A stretch of 64,000 nt of DNA from Cryobacterium tagatosivorans (GCF_004402215.1 NZ_SOEZ01000018.1:483-64482); one strand, 5' to 3'. Positions 27,641 to 36,167 are shown, counted from the first letter of the stretch. Translations and numbers: made by a program. The notes: generated by a model not told the origin, from the letters alone.

Positions 27641-28231
27641 TTAGGGGGCTCCGAGGGTTGGTGGGCTGATGATCCAAATGACCTCTGCCGGTTCTGTGCT
27701 GGTGTTGCGGACCGAGTGGAGTGTCGACGTGCGGTACTCGGCGCTGTCGCCACGGTTGAGTTGGTACTCAGCGCCAGCCAGTTCCAATGTCACGCTGCCG
27801 GAAATGACAACAAGCATTTCCTGAACATCGCCGTGAGTGTACGCATCGCCCGAGTTTCCGCCGGGAAGGAAGTCAGCGACATACACCTCCAGATTGCGCA
27901 GTGGCTTCTGAGACAACAGGTACTTCGAGGTCAGGTTGCTGGTGTGAATCTCCGGACGGTGTTCGCGCCGCAATACTTTGGGTCTCGTGACGTCATCGTC
28001 AGTGAAGAGGTCAGGGAGAGTGATTCCCAGTCCTTCCGCCAGCTTGCGAAGGGTCCCAACGCTGGCGTTGGCCTGGCCTCGCTCAAGTTGGCTCAGGAAG
28101 CCAGGTGAGGTATGAGCGAGCAGGGCAAGCGCGCGCAAGCTCATGCGGCGAGCGAGTCGAAACTCGCGGATACGCGCACCCAGCGATTCCTCCGGCGTCA
28201 ACTCGCCCGCGGCTGGTACGCCATCGATCAT
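27641..28231 (-). CDS. XRE-cupin transcriptional regulator (PuuR-like)
   Basis: A 196-residue one-component regulator. The N-terminal helix-turn-helix covers residues ~20-75 (FRLARRMSLRALALLAHTSP, then GFLSQLERGQANASVGTLRK), and the C-terminal cupin effector domain spans ~110-185 (YTHGDVQEMLVVISGSVTLE). PuuR, the best-known relative, represses putrescine-use genes. ATG at 28231 is preferred; a TTG 21 bases upstream is in frame but no better placed. It heads the polyamine operon and is divergent from an APC permease gene; an inverted repeat lies 47 bases upstream of its start. Confidence 0.9.
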   Translation of the reverse strand: MIDGVPAAGELTPEESLGARIREFRLARRMSLRALALLAHTSPGFLSQLERGQANASVGTLRKLAEGLGITLPDLFTDDDVTRPKVLRREHRPEIHTSNLTSKYLLSQKPLRNLEVYVADFLPGGNSGDAYTHGDVQEMLVVISGSVTLELAGAEYQLNRGDSAEYRTSTLHSVRNTSTEPAEVIWIISPPTLGAP

Positions 28232-28277
28232 GCGAACATCCGATCGGCCCAAAGAAACAATGTGTTATTTCCTAGCG

Positions 28278-28292
28278 AACGAAATGTTCGTT
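28278..28292. promoter_or_regulatory. Candidate operator for the XRE-cupin regulator
   Basis: AACGAA-ATG-TTCGTT is a perfect inverted repeat with six-base arms and a three-base spacer. It is 47 bases upstream of the regulator start, a natural place for autoregulation. A single AACGAA half-site recurs in the 80-base gap before the binding-protein gene (about 27570-27580, minus strand). Confidence 0.5.
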
Positions 28293-28480
28293 GGGACTGA
28301 ATTTATGCGCGCCGATGGTCGGGTGTCAAGCAACATTTTCGTTTTCTTTCGCTTCGCAGCCAGCCGCGACCTTCGCTCACCCAGACGCCTGTCATTCGCG
28401 CACTCACACGGTTGCCGGGCCGAAACACGAGCGTCCTGATCCCGGGTGAGAGACGGCCTGCCGAACCCTTGGCCAACGAT

Positions 28481-28510
28481 TTGACACGTTCCATCTCCGG
28501 CATGTACCGT
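28481..28510 (+). promoter_or_regulatory. Sigma-A-type promoter for the second APC permease gene
   Basis: TTGACA at 28481-28486 and TACCGT at 28505-28510 are separated by 18 bases, matching the actinobacterial -35 TTGACN and -10 TANNNT pattern. Transcription would begin near 28517. This argues against the ATG at 28502 as the permease start and for the TTG at 28550. Confidence 0.5.
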
Positions 28511-28549
28511 CAGCCCGTTCTCATCAACTTGATCGACGAAGGAGTCGCT

Positions 28550-30004
28550 TTGACAGAAACGCATGCTTTGCGCAGGAACGCGCTGGGCCTGGGCGGGGCG
28601 GTCATCATGTCCGCTGCGCTCATGGGTCCCGCGGTGTCCGTGTACTTCAATCCGCAGGTGGTGGCGGCCAACGCCGGGGCTGCGACGCCGCTCGTGTTCG
28701 TCCTGGCGCTTGTGGTCATGCTCGTCCTGGCGAGCAGCATCATGGAGATGGCACGTACTTTTCCTGGTGCTGGATCCTTCTACACCTACGTATCGCGCGG
28801 GATCGGCGCCCGCAGCGGTTTCGTCACGGGTGGCCTCATGTTCATTGCCTATGGCCTGCTCGTGCCCGCGGAACTCGCGCTGATCGGCACCTATGCTGAA
28901 GGCATCCTGGCCGGCTACGGCGTGCACATTTCCTGGGTCGTCATCTCCGCTGCCTTCCTCGTGCTCATGGTTTTCTTGTCGTTTCGCGGCATCACCGGTT
29001 CGCTGAAGACCGCTGCGATCCTCTTCGTCGTTGAAGTTGCGGTGATCGTGCTCCTCAGCGCAATTGTGCTGGCCCAGGGCGGCGCACACGGCCTGACGCT
29101 GGAGCCGTTGTCGCCTGCTTCGTCGCCAAACGGTCTCTCCGGTTTGGCGCTCGGCATGGTGTTCGGCATCCTGTCCTTCGTGGGTTTCGAGGCCGCCACC
29201 ACCCTCGGCGAGGAAGTGCGCAATCCGCACCGGAACATCCCGCGCGGCATGTTCCTGTCGCTGCTGCTCGTCGGTGCGATCTACCTGTTCACGACCTACA
29301 GCGAGATGATCGGCTTCGGTACCGATGGCGTCGGCCAGCTCGTCAAGGACGCCGCGCCGTTCAACACCCTCGCGGCAACGTACGCACCGTGGCTGGAGCT
29401 GCTGATCGGCCTGGCCGGCGTCTCGAGCATTTTCGCCGTAACCATGAACGCCAACAATGGCGTCGTTCGCATTCTCTTCGCGATGGGCAGAGAGGGCATG
29501 CTGCCGCCCGTGCTCGGACGCATCCATCCCGTCCACCGCACGCCGGCGAACGCGATCTGGTTGCAGGCGGCCGTCGCTGTCGTGTTCACCTTTGGTGTCG
29601 GGCTCCTGGCCGGGCCGTTCAATGCCTATATCTACCTCGGATCGATCCTGACCCTCGCGATCATTCCCGTCTACATCCTCACCAACATTGCGTGCATGCG
29701 TCATTTCAGTGGCCCCGGCCGGGCCGAACGGACCCTCTGGCGGCACGTCGTGCTCCCCGTCCTCGGCATCCTGCTCCTCGGGATACCGATCTACGGGCAG
29801 GTCTACCCGGTGCCGCCAGCTCCGCTGAACACGTTCCCCTACATCGTGTTGACACTCATCGCCGTCATGGCAGGCATCGCATTCGTCCTCGGTCGAAAGC
29901 GCCCTGAACTGCTCAAGCGGGCAGGCGCAGTCCTCGCCACCGGAGGCGTAGACGACGCAGTGCTGGAAGAGGACTCGGCACCGGTAGGCTCCGGAGCCCG
30001 ATGA
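28550..30004 (+). CDS. APC-superfamily permease (amine/amino acid)
   Basis: A 484-residue membrane protein with about 12 helices. The APC pattern is visible in GLGGAVIMSAALMGPAVSVYF at the start (read in two halves) and GILSFVGFEAATTLGEEVRNP in the middle. The TTG at 28550 is chosen because AAGGAG lies six bases before it and a likely promoter covers the alternative ATG at 28502. It is divergent from the polyamine importer operon and probably brings in the same or a related amine by symport, giving low- and high-affinity uptake. Its stop overlaps the start of the next gene by four bases. Confidence 0.87.
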   Translation: MTETHALRRNALGLGGAVIMSAALMGPAVSVYFNPQVVAANAGAATPLVFVLALVVMLVLASSIMEMARTFPGAGSFYTYVSRGIGARSGFVTGGLMFIAYGLLVPAELALIGTYAEGILAGYGVHISWVVISAAFLVLMVFLSFRGITGSLKTAAILFVVEVAVIVLLSAIVLAQGGAHGLTLEPLSPASSPNGLSGLALGMVFGILSFVGFEAATTLGEEVRNPHRNIPRGMFLSLLLVGAIYLFTTYSEMIGFGTDGVGQLVKDAAPFNTLAATYAPWLELLIGLAGVSSIFAVTMNANNGVVRILFAMGREGMLPPVLGRIHPVHRTPANAIWLQAAVAVVFTFGVGLLAGPFNAYIYLGSILTLAIIPVYILTNIACMRHFSGPGRAERTLWRHVVLPVLGILLLGIPIYGQVYPVPPAPLNTFPYIVLTLIAVMAGIAFVLGRKRPELLKRAGAVLATGGVDDAVLEEDSAPVGSGAR

Positions 30005-30456
30005 GTCGCTCGTTGACACTCGGCACCGCCGAAAGGATGGTGGCCGTCGCCCGGGAGCGCGCCGAGGAACTGGGCGTGCTCGTGAGCATTGCCGTCGTCG
30101 ATCGAGGTGGCCACCTGGTTGCCTTCGCACGCATGGACGACGCGGAGATCGCGGGTCCGACGCTGGCAGTCGACAAGGCATTCACGTCCGTGGCGCACAG
30201 CGCGCCCACCGCTGAGCTGGCCCTCCTGGCGGCCCCCGGCGGGCCGCTCTTTGGCCTGCAGGCGAATGGAGGCGGGCGCTACGTCATTTTCCCGGGCGGC
30301 GTCCCGTTCCGGGAGAAGGACCTGATCGTCGGCGGGATCGGCGTCAGCGGCGCAACTGCGCCAGAGGATGCTTCCTGCGCTGAGGCAGCCGTGGAATGGT
30401 TCCGCGCGATGACCGGGGATTCCCGACTGGCTCAGCCGCCGGAAGCCGGCCGGTAA
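30001..30456 (+). CDS. GlcG/HbpS family (DUF336) protein
   Basis: A 151-residue protein of the GlcG/HbpS fold. It shows SIAVVDRGGHLVAFARMDDA near residues 29-48 (given in two runs: SIAVVDRGGHL, VAFARMDDA) and the glycine-rich end VGGIGVSGATAPEDASCAEAA. HbpS from Streptomyces binds haem and senses redox state; most members are uncharacterised and are found next to catabolic or transport genes. The ATG overlaps the permease stop (ATGA), so it is coupled to the permease. The terminator directly after it ends the unit. Confidence 0.85.
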   Translation: MSRSLTLGTAERMVAVARERAEELGVLVSIAVVDRGGHLVAFARMDDAEIAGPTLAVDKAFTSVAHSAPTAELALLAAPGGPLFGLQANGGGRYVIFPGGVPFREKDLIVGGIGVSGATAPEDASCAEAAVEWFRAMTGDSRLAQPPEAGR

Positions 30457-30460
30457 TACA

Positions 30461-30494
30461 GAAAGGCCCCCGATTTCTCGGGGGCCTTTCTTGT
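30461..30494 (+). terminator. Rho-independent terminator
   Basis: A perfect 13-base-pair stem, GAAAGGCCCCCGA against TCGGGGGCCTTTC, with a TTTC loop, followed by TTGTT. It starts four bases after the GlcG-family stop codon. The stem is symmetrical enough to stop the opposite transcript (thiolase side) too. Confidence 0.93.
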
Positions 30495-30529
30495 TCACCT
30501 GGGCACCGCTCCCGGCGTTCCGTCGTTGG

Positions 30530-30706
30530 CTACGGCCAAAGTCGCTTGCTGGCCAGCTCGGCGCCGTCCGTCAGGGTCTGGAGTTTGGCCACCGCGATCT
30601 GGGGGTGGATCCGTCCCCCGAGGCCGCGGTCCGTGGACGCGATGACGCGCTCCCGTCCGACGAGCGCGGCGAAACCCTGGATGCGGTCGGCGACGAGTTC
30701 CGCGGG
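30530..30706 (-). pseudogene. C-terminal remnant of a MetE-like (cobalamin-independent methionine synthase family) gene
   Basis: Directly after the thiolase stop codon, in the same frame, 58 sense codons read to the next stop (complement of 30530-30532) and encode a typical C-terminus of the UROD/MetE-like superfamily: FAALVGRERVIASTDRGLGG, then RIHPQIAVAKLQTL and AELASKRLW. Family members have DCG at this place, with the cysteine as a zinc ligand; here it is DRG. There is no start codon or N-terminal part: the rest of the gene would have to lie where the thiolase is. It is a relic left after a deletion or insertion at this spot. Confidence 0.75.
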
Positions 30707-31900
30707 CTACACGGACTCCAGCACGCTGACGTAGTTGGCGATCCCGACGCCGCCCATGTTCTGGACGACGGCGCGCCGGGGAGCCGGAAGCTGCATGTCC
30801 CCCGCGGTGCCGGTCAGTTGCATCGCTGACACCACGTGTTGGGAGACTCCCGTCGCCCCCACGGGGTGCCCCTTCGCCTTGAGGCCGCCGGAGATATTCA
30901 CCGGGAGCTTTCCGTCACGGTACACCCAGCCTTCTTCGATGGCCTGGCGACCCTGGCCCGGCGCGGTGAGGCCCATGACCTCGTACATGATCAGCTCGGC
31001 GATCGTGAAGCAGTCGTGAACCTCAGCGAAGTCCAGGTCGTCGAGCCCGACGCCGGCCATCGCCAGGGCGCGTTCGAACGAGACGCGGGTGGCGGCAAAC
31101 TCGGTGGGGTCACGGCGGGCGGCCGGCAGGAAATCATTGGCCTGGCCGAAGCCGGCCAGACGCACCGCATCGGTCACGGCGGAGCCCGCGCGGAACCGGT
31201 CCGAGGTGAGAACCACGGCTGCGGCCCCGTCGGAAATCGGGGAGCAGTCGGTGCGGCGCAGCGGGCTCGCCACCATGGGGTTCTTTTCTGACACGGTTCG
31301 GCAGAAGTCCTCCCCCAGGTCCTTGCGCAGTTGCGCGTAGGGGTTGGCGAGGCCGTTTCGGTGATTCTTGGCCGCGATCGAGCCCAGGACGTCTCCGATC
31401 GGTCCGTAGCGCTCCTCGTATGCCCTGGCCACGGTGGCGAAGAGTCCGGTGAAGCCCGTCGTGGAGAACTTCCCCGCCATGTCATAGTCAGCGCCGAGGA
31501 GCGCCGACCCGACCAGCTCCGGGGAGGCCTGCGTCATCTTCTCGGCCCCGATCACCAGCACGGTACGGGCAGTGCCGGCGAGAATTGACTTCACGCCCTG
31601 CTGGAATGCGGCCGACCCCGAGGCGCAGGCGTTTTCCACACGCGTCGCGGGCACATTGACCAGCGCCGGGGCCGTTTGCAGGACCAGGGACGACGGGAAG
31701 CCGAGCGGTAACAGACCGGAGTTGAACTGACCGAGGAAGATCTCGTCGATATCCGCGGCATCCACGCCCGAATTAGCGATCGCCTCCGACGCGACCTGCA
31801 CAATGAGGGTTTCCAGGGTGTCGTCCACAAGCTTGCCGAAGCGAGTGTGACCCCACCCGGTCAGCAGCACGTCGGTGCCGAACTGTTCCTTGAGGCTCAT
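30707..31900 (-). CDS. Thiolase family acyl-CoA acyltransferase
   Basis: A 397-residue thiolase with all catalytic blocks: nucleophilic Cys92 in [19 protein letters not shown] for the first histidine and [14 protein letters not shown] for the C-terminal histidine-glycine motif. The HDCF form and overall pattern fit the SCP2/SCP-x-like branch rather than PhaA-type acetyl-CoA acetyltransferases. It would cleave a 3-oxoacyl-CoA with CoA to acetyl-CoA plus a shortened acyl-CoA. ATG at 31900 overlaps the CoA-transferase beta stop by four bases. In this locus it is the last step after ketone carboxylation and CoA transfer. Confidence 0.88.
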   Translation of the reverse strand: MSLKEQFGTDVLLTGWGHTRFGKLVDDTLETLIVQVASEAIANSGVDAADIDEIFLGQFNSGLLPLGFPSSLVLQTAPALVNVPATRVENACASGSAAFQQGVKSILAGTARTVLVIGAEKMTQASPELVGSALLGADYDMAGKFSTTGFTGLFATVARAYEERYGPIGDVLGSIAAKNHRNGLANPYAQLRKDLGEDFCRTVSEKNPMVASPLRRTDCSPISDGAAAVVLTSDRFRAGSAVTDAVRLAGFGQANDFLPAARRDPTEFAATRVSFERALAMAGVGLDDLDFAEVHDCFTIAELIMYEVMGLTAPGQGRQAIEEGWVYRDGKLPVNISGGLKAKGHPVGATGVSQHVVSAMQLTGTAGDMQLPAPRRAVVQNMGGVGIANYVSVLESV

Positions 31901-32553
31901 GCGGCCACCTCGCTCAGGTCTGCGGCGACGGAGAAGGCGGGCTCGGTGTTCGCGCGGATCTGCTCGACGGTGACTCCGGGGGCCAGACGGCGCAGCAGGA
32001 GTCCGGCATCCGTCACGTCGAACACCGCGAGGTCGGAAACGATGCGGTCGACCACTCCCACCCCGGTCAGCGGCAGGCTGCACTCGTTGACGATTTTCGC
32101 CGAGCCGTCCCGCGCCGTGTGCTCGGTGAGCACGACCACGCGCGGGGTGCCCGCGACCAGGTCCATCGCCCCGCCCATGCCCTTGACCATTTTCCCGGGG
32201 ATGGTCCAGTTGGCGAGGTCCCCGGCGCCGGAGACCTGCATGGCGCCGAGGATGGCGACCTTCACGTGACCGCCGCGGATCATGCCGAAGGAAGTGGCCG
32301 AATCGAAGATTGACCCGCCCGGCAGTACGGTGACGGTCTGCTTGCCGGCGTTGATCAGGTCGGCGTCCTCCTCGCCCTCGAAGGGGTAGGGCCCCATTCC
32401 GAGCAGCCCGTTTTCGCTCTGCAGCGTCACCCGGATGCCCGCGGGCAGGTTGTTTGCCACGAGGGTCGGGATGCCGATGCCCAGGTTGACGTAATCGCCG
32501 TCGTTGAGTTCCTCGGCCGCGATCGCTGCCATTTCGTCACGTGTCCATGCCAT
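31897..32553 (-). CDS. scoB: 3-oxoacid CoA-transferase subunit B
   Basis: A 218-residue subunit B of the class I CoA-transferase family (SCOT/PcaJ/AtoA). The catalytic glutamate is in [11 protein letters not shown] near residues 43-53, and [15 protein letters not shown] near the N-terminus is the family signature. It transfers CoA from succinyl-CoA or acetyl-CoA to a 3-oxoacid such as acetoacetate or 3-oxoadipate. ATG at 32553 is preceded by AAGGAGG. It lies 33 bases after subunit A and overlaps the thiolase start. Confidence 0.92.
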   Translation of the reverse strand: MAWTRDEMAAIAAEELNDGDYVNLGIGIPTLVANNLPAGIRVTLQSENGLLGMGPYPFEGEEDADLINAGKQTVTVLPGGSIFDSATSFGMIRGGHVKVAILGAMQVSGAGDLANWTIPGKMVKGMGGAMDLVAGTPRVVVLTEHTARDGSAKIVNECSLPLTGVGVVDRIVSDLAVFDVTDAGLLLRRLAPGVTVEQIRANTEPAFSVAADLSEVAA

Positions 32554-32585
32554 GATTTCCTCCTTGAAGTTGTGGGTTGCTGCGG

Positions 32586-33302
32586 CTACGCGACGGCCGC
32601 GACCGGCCGCTGGCGAACGGTGCGCTGTTCGATGTCCTTGGGTCGGTTCCCGGCCAGGACCAGCCGCTGGACGTACAACCCCGGGGTCACGACGTGCTCC
32701 GGGTCGATGTCGCCCGGCTGCACGATTCGTTCGGCCTCGGCAACGGTGACGAGGCCGGCCGTGGCGACGATGGGGTTGAAATTGCGTGCGGTGTACCGGT
32801 AGACGAGGTTGCCGTCGGTGTCGGCCAGGTGCGCGCGCACGAGAGCGACATCGGCGACGATCCCGCGCTCCTGGATGTAGGTCACGCCGTCGAACTCCGC
32901 GTGCGGCTTGCCCTCGGCGATCAGGGTGCCGACACCGGTCTTGGTATAGAACGCGGGGATGCCGGCTCCGCCGGCGCGCAAACGCTCGGCGAGGGTGCCC
33001 TGGGGGCTGAATTCCACCTCGAGCGCTCCGGCCAGGAACTGCTCGGCGAACAACTTGTTCTCGCCCACGTAGGACGCGATCACCTTGCGCACCTGCCCGG
33101 CCTCGAGCAGCACTCCGAGACCCTTGCCGTCGATGCCCATGTTGTTGGACACCACCGTGAGATCCTGCACCCCGGATGCGCGCACGGCGTCGATCAGGTC
33201 CGCCGGGATTCCGCTCAGGCCGAAGCCGCCGACCGCCAGGACCATCCCGTCCCTGAGTGCGTTACCGAGCGCGTCGGCCGCGCTTGAATGAACCTTGGAC
33301 AC
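32586..33302 (-). CDS. scoA: 3-oxoacid CoA-transferase subunit A
   Basis: A 238-residue subunit [18 protein letters not shown] near residues 24-40 is the CoA-binding signature, followed by [19 protein letters not shown] and the [17 protein letters not shown] segment. GTG at 33302 follows GAGGAG at good spacing; the frame is open further upstream but has no other supported start. First gene of the scoA-scoB-thiolase operon, divergent from the IclR gene. No protocatechuate-pathway gene is near, so the substrate is more likely the 3-oxoacid made by the carboxylase genes across the regulator genes. Confidence 0.9.
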   Translation of the reverse strand: MSKVHSSAADALGNALRDGMVLAVGGFGLSGIPADLIDAVRASGVQDLTVVSNNMGIDGKGLGVLLEAGQVRKVIASYVGENKLFAEQFLAGALEVEFSPQGTLAERLRAGGAGIPAFYTKTGVGTLIAEGKPHAEFDGVTYIQERGIVADVALVRAHLADTDGNLVYRYTARNFNPIVATAGLVTVAEAERIVQPGDIDPEHVVTPGLYVQRLVLAGNRPKDIEQRTVRQRPVAAVA

Positions 33303-33353
33303 TGGATCTCCTCGTTGAGTCGTCGTGGTTGCACCGAAATGCGACGTCGCGTG

Positions 33354-33370
33354 TGTCCACTTTATGGACA
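33354..33370. promoter_or_regulatory. IclR-type operator upstream of scoA
   Basis: TGTCCA-CTTTA-TGGACA is a perfect inverted repeat with six-base arms. It lies 52 bases upstream of the scoA start. A near-identical copy is found just before the iclR start codon. Confidence 0.75.
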
Positions 33371-33385
33371 GTTGGTTTACAGTCA

Positions 33386-33415
33386 ATCGTATTCGCCCAA
33401 CGGAAGAACTGTCAA
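33386..33415 (-). promoter_or_regulatory. Promoter of the scoA-scoB-thiolase operon
   Basis: On the minus strand TTGACA (33415-33410) and TACGAT (33391-33386) are 18 bases apart. Transcription would start near 33379, placing the operator at 33354-33370 just downstream, where a bound regulator blocks elongation or promoter clearance. An alternative pair, TTGACT (33386-33381) with TAAAGT (33364-33359), would put the operator over the -10. Confidence 0.48.
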
Positions 33416-33472
33416 TGCCCGCGACTACAGCGCGTTGATTGCGCCCACGGGGCCGGGACGATATCGTAGAGC

Positions 33473-33489
33473 TATCCACATTATGGACA
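33473..33489. promoter_or_regulatory. IclR-type operator upstream of iclR
   Basis: TATCCA-CATTA-TGGACA is the same repeat as at 33354-33370 with one changed base in the left arm. It ends nine bases before the iclR ATG and touches the ribosome site AGGAGA, so the regulator probably controls its own gene. Confidence 0.72.
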
Positions 33490-33498
33490 GGAGAAATC

Positions 33499-34317
33499 AT
33501 GCTCGGTTTGTCGGGAACGCCCGCCGGTGGAAAGCCCGTGCAGGGCGCCCAGGTCGTCAGCAGGGTCGCGCTGCTCCTCCGGCTCGTCGGGCGGGACCCC
33601 AACGGATCCGCCCTGGCTGACATCGTGCGGGACTCCGGGCTGACCCGCCCGACGGTCTATCGCCTGCTGGGTTCGCTCGCCGCCGAGGGGCTCCTGGAAC
33701 TCGATCCGAAGAGCAACACCTGGCGCTATGGCCCGGAGATCTTCGTCATGGGCACCGTCGCCGCGCCGCGCTATCCGATCGAGGACCTCGCCCGGCCCTC
33801 CCTGCGCAGGCTCGCCGACGCGACCGAGGAAAGCGCCTTCCTTTCGGTCCGCCGCGGCAACGAAACGGTCTGCCTGCTGCGCGAGGAAGGCAGCTTCCCC
33901 ATCCGATCCTTCGTCCTGCACGAGGGCGTGCGGTTCCCGCTCGGTGTCGCCTCGGCGGGCATGGCCATCCTCGCCGCCCTGCCTGACTCCGAGGTGGACC
34001 AGCTGCTGCTGGATGCGGACCCGGCCTTTGTGCAACGGTGGGGCGAACAGAACTCCCCAGCAGCCATGCGCGCCGGCATCGAACGGACGAGGGCCGCCGG
34101 GTACGCCGTCAACCCCGGGATGATCGTCGAGGGCAGCTGGGGCATGGGCGCGGCCGTCTTCGACCCGGCCGGCCGGCCTGCGTGGGCATTGTCACTGACC
34201 GGCATCGAACCCCGCTTCCGGCCGGAACGACAGGAGCACCTGGGGCGACTCCTCGTCGAGGAGGCCCAGGCGATCACACGGAAATTGCGGCAGGACGAAT
34301 CCGCTCCCGCCCGCTGA
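33499..34317 (+). CDS. IclR-family transcriptional regulator of the CoA-transferase/thiolase operon
   Basis: A 272-residue IclR protein. The winged helix lies near residues 20-75 (LADIVRDSGLTRPTVYRLLG), and the effector domain spans ~90-265 (SLRRLADATEESAFLSVRRG and PLGVASAGMAILAAL). IclR members often control ring-cleavage, 3-oxoadipate or short-chain ketoacid pathways. ATG at 33499 has AGGAGA at good spacing. It is divergent from scoA, and two near-identical inverted repeats lie in the 196-base gap. A ketoacid or CoA intermediate of the pathway is a likely effector, by inference. Confidence 0.9.
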   Translation: MLGLSGTPAGGKPVQGAQVVSRVALLLRLVGRDPNGSALADIVRDSGLTRPTVYRLLGSLAAEGLLELDPKSNTWRYGPEIFVMGTVAAPRYPIEDLARPSLRRLADATEESAFLSVRRGNETVCLLREEGSFPIRSFVLHEGVRFPLGVASAGMAILAALPDSEVDQLLLDADPAFVQRWGEQNSPAAMRAGIERTRAAGYAVNPGMIVEGSWGMGAAVFDPAGRPAWALSLTGIEPRFRPERQEHLGRLLVEEAQAITRKLRQDESAPAR

Positions 34318-34328
34318 CCCGGCGCTCC

Positions 34329-36167
34329 CTACGCGGCGTCGATGCCGAAACTCTTGAGCTTGCGGTAGAGCGAGGACCTCGCGATTCCCAGCGCCGCCGC
34401 GGCGCGCACCCGATTGCCCTCTGCATCGTGGAGGGCCGCCACGATCATGTCCCGCTCCCCCGATTCCAGAACCGACAGGAGCCGGCTGGCACCGCTGTGG
34501 CAGTATCCCGGCAGATCCTCGGACTGGATCTCACCGACGGGCCGTTTGAGCAACGCCACCGCGAGCGCTTCTTCCAGCTCCCTGATATTCCGCGGCCAGG
34601 GGTAGCGGGAGATGACGCGCATCGCGGCGGGGCTCACCACGGCGCGGCGCCCCCCGGTCACGTTGGCGATGACGTGCGCCACGAGCAGGGGGAGGTCTTC
34701 AATCCGGTGCCGAAGCGGGGCCACCGTTACGGCCCTCGCGAAGTGCGGCAGGAGATCCCGGAAAGGAAGGCCGGAGCCAAGATCGGCGTCCGAGACGGTC
34801 GCGGCGATGGAGATTGGCCGGTCGCTGGCGGCAAGCCCGACCAGGAAGTCGTTCAGGCCGACGACGCCGTCGATGCTCAGCCGGTCGATGTTCGTGAAGA
34901 GGAAGAGCGTGGGATCGACCGTATCGGCCAGCGCACGCTCCGCATCCCGGATGCGTGGCCCATCCAGATCGGCCGACGCGAACACCATGGTGCGGCCGCC
35001 CGGCACGGCACTCCGGTAGAGATCGGCAATGAGCGAGCGCTTTCCACACCCGGCCTCACCCATGACGAGCAGGGCGACGTCATCGCGGAGTGCATCGGAG
35101 ATACCGCTGCAGGCCCGGTGCCACAGCAGCGAACGGCCATCGCCGGAGGCGACGGACAGGTCCGCGACGGCCGGCCCGGCTCCAAGGGAGGCCGGCTGTG
35201 TCTCGCCCGCGCGGTAGCTGCGACCGGATGCCCGATGCTCCAGGGATGCCGTCTCCGAGACGATCTGCACGGCCACGACGATCCCCGCGACATCATGACC
35301 GACGATGATCCGTGTTCCGCGGAGGTGAACGACCTTCCCGGACGACAGCTCGATCTGGTCGACGGGGTTGCTCTGTCCCATCATGAGATAGCGCGCGTGT
35401 TCATGAATCGTGCGCTGCTCGGACGGTTCGAAGAGGTTCTGCGCGACGGCATTGCCCATCACAATCGAACCGCCGATCGCCATCAGGGCGCCCCGCGTGC
35501 GGGAGTCCAGCCGGATGAAGGTGTCGAACAGGGCCTGCTGGCACTCGTTACGATCGACGAGCAGGTTGCGCTCGATGTCGTGTGCCGCCGACCTCACCAG
35601 GGAATGCATGAGCGGACTCGAATGCTCGGTCAGGCAGCTGATATCGAGCACGCCCTCGACCCGCCCGGTGGCAGGGTCGCGGATGGGGCTTCCCGCGCAG
35701 GCAAAAGGCTGCAGCTGTTCGTGGAAGTGCTCCGGGCCGACGATGTACAACGGTTGGCCTGACTCCAGCACCGTGCCAATGCCGTTGGTCCCGACCGATC
35801 CCTCGGCGTAGTTGAACCCCGGCGCCAGCGAGACCTTGTCCAGCAGGGTGCCGATGGTCCTGTCAGTCTCCGACCGGCTGAGAATCCTCGCCCGGTAGTC
35901 GGTGAGCACGATGCTCAGGGGCATTTCCGACATGTCATCGCTGAGCCGGGCGATGACCGGAGCGGCGCTGCGCATCAGGCGCCCGGTCAGGTCAAGGTCT
36001 TCGTGGTACGCGGCCTGCGACGTCGCGGCGTCGACTCCGGCCGAAAAGGAGCGTTGCCAGGATGCGGCGACGACCCCGGGCACTGTCGTGGACTCCGCCC
36101 GGCCTGACCGCAGAAAATCGGCCCGTGCAGTCGCGATCCTTGAACGCCGCTCGACGATTCCCGGCAT
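34329..36167 (-). CDS. AcoR-type Fis-family regulator with degenerate AAA+ domain
   Basis: A 612-residue regulator of the acetoin/ketone (AcoR) group. A GAF sensor spans ~80-200 (GFNYAEGSVGTNGIGTVLES). Walker A is MGEAGCGKRS near residues 369-378, and the Fis-type HTH ends the protein (GNRVRAAAALGIARSSLYRK). The sigma-54 contact motif GAFTGA is absent, and Walker B reads LFLFTNIDRL without the Asp-Glu pair, so ATP-driven sigma-54 remodelling is not possible; it must act as an ordinary sigma-A activator or repressor. ATG at 36167 has AAGGAG at ideal spacing. It is divergent from the carboxylase operon, with palindromes between. Confidence 0.88.
   Translation of the reverse strand: MPGIVERRSRIATARADFLRSGRAESTTVPGVVAASWQRSFSAGVDAATSQAAYHEDLDLTGRLMRSAAPVIARLSDDMSEMPLSIVLTDYRARILSRSETDRTIGTLLDKVSLAPGFNYAEGSVGTNGIGTVLESGQPLYIVGPEHFHEQLQPFACAGSPIRDPATGRVEGVLDISCLTEHSSPLMHSLVRSAAHDIERNLLVDRNECQQALFDTFIRLDSRTRGALMAIGGSIVMGNAVAQNLFEPSEQRTIHEHARYLMMGQSNPVDQIELSSGKVVHLRGTRIIVGHDVAGIVVAVQIVSETASLEHRASGRSYRAGETQPASLGAGPAVADLSVASGDGRSLLWHRACSGISDALRDDVALLVMGEAGCGKRSLIADLYRSAVPGGRTMVFASADLDGPRIRDAERALADTVDPTLFLFTNIDRLSIDGVVGLNDFLVGLAASDRPISIAATVSDADLGSGLPFRDLLPHFARAVTVAPLRHRIEDLPLLVAHVIANVTGGRRAVVSPAAMRVISRYPWPRNIRELEEALAVALLKRPVGEIQSEDLPGYCHSGASRLLSVLESGERDMIVAALHDAEGNRVRAAAALGIARSSLYRKLKSFGIDAA

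Larger units (their letters stand above)
28232..28549. other. 318-base divergent intergenic region
   Basis: No gene is supported here on either strand. It carries the inverted repeat at 28278-28292 near the regulator gene and a likely promoter at 28481-28510 reading towards the permease. The middle (about 28300-28470) shows no clear signal. Confidence 0.7.

Noticed and set aside
28265-30181. A 638-codon minus-strand open frame opposite the second APC permease
   Set aside because: It is a shadow: very charged, without motifs, and opposite a clear membrane protein with promoter, ribosome site and terminator.
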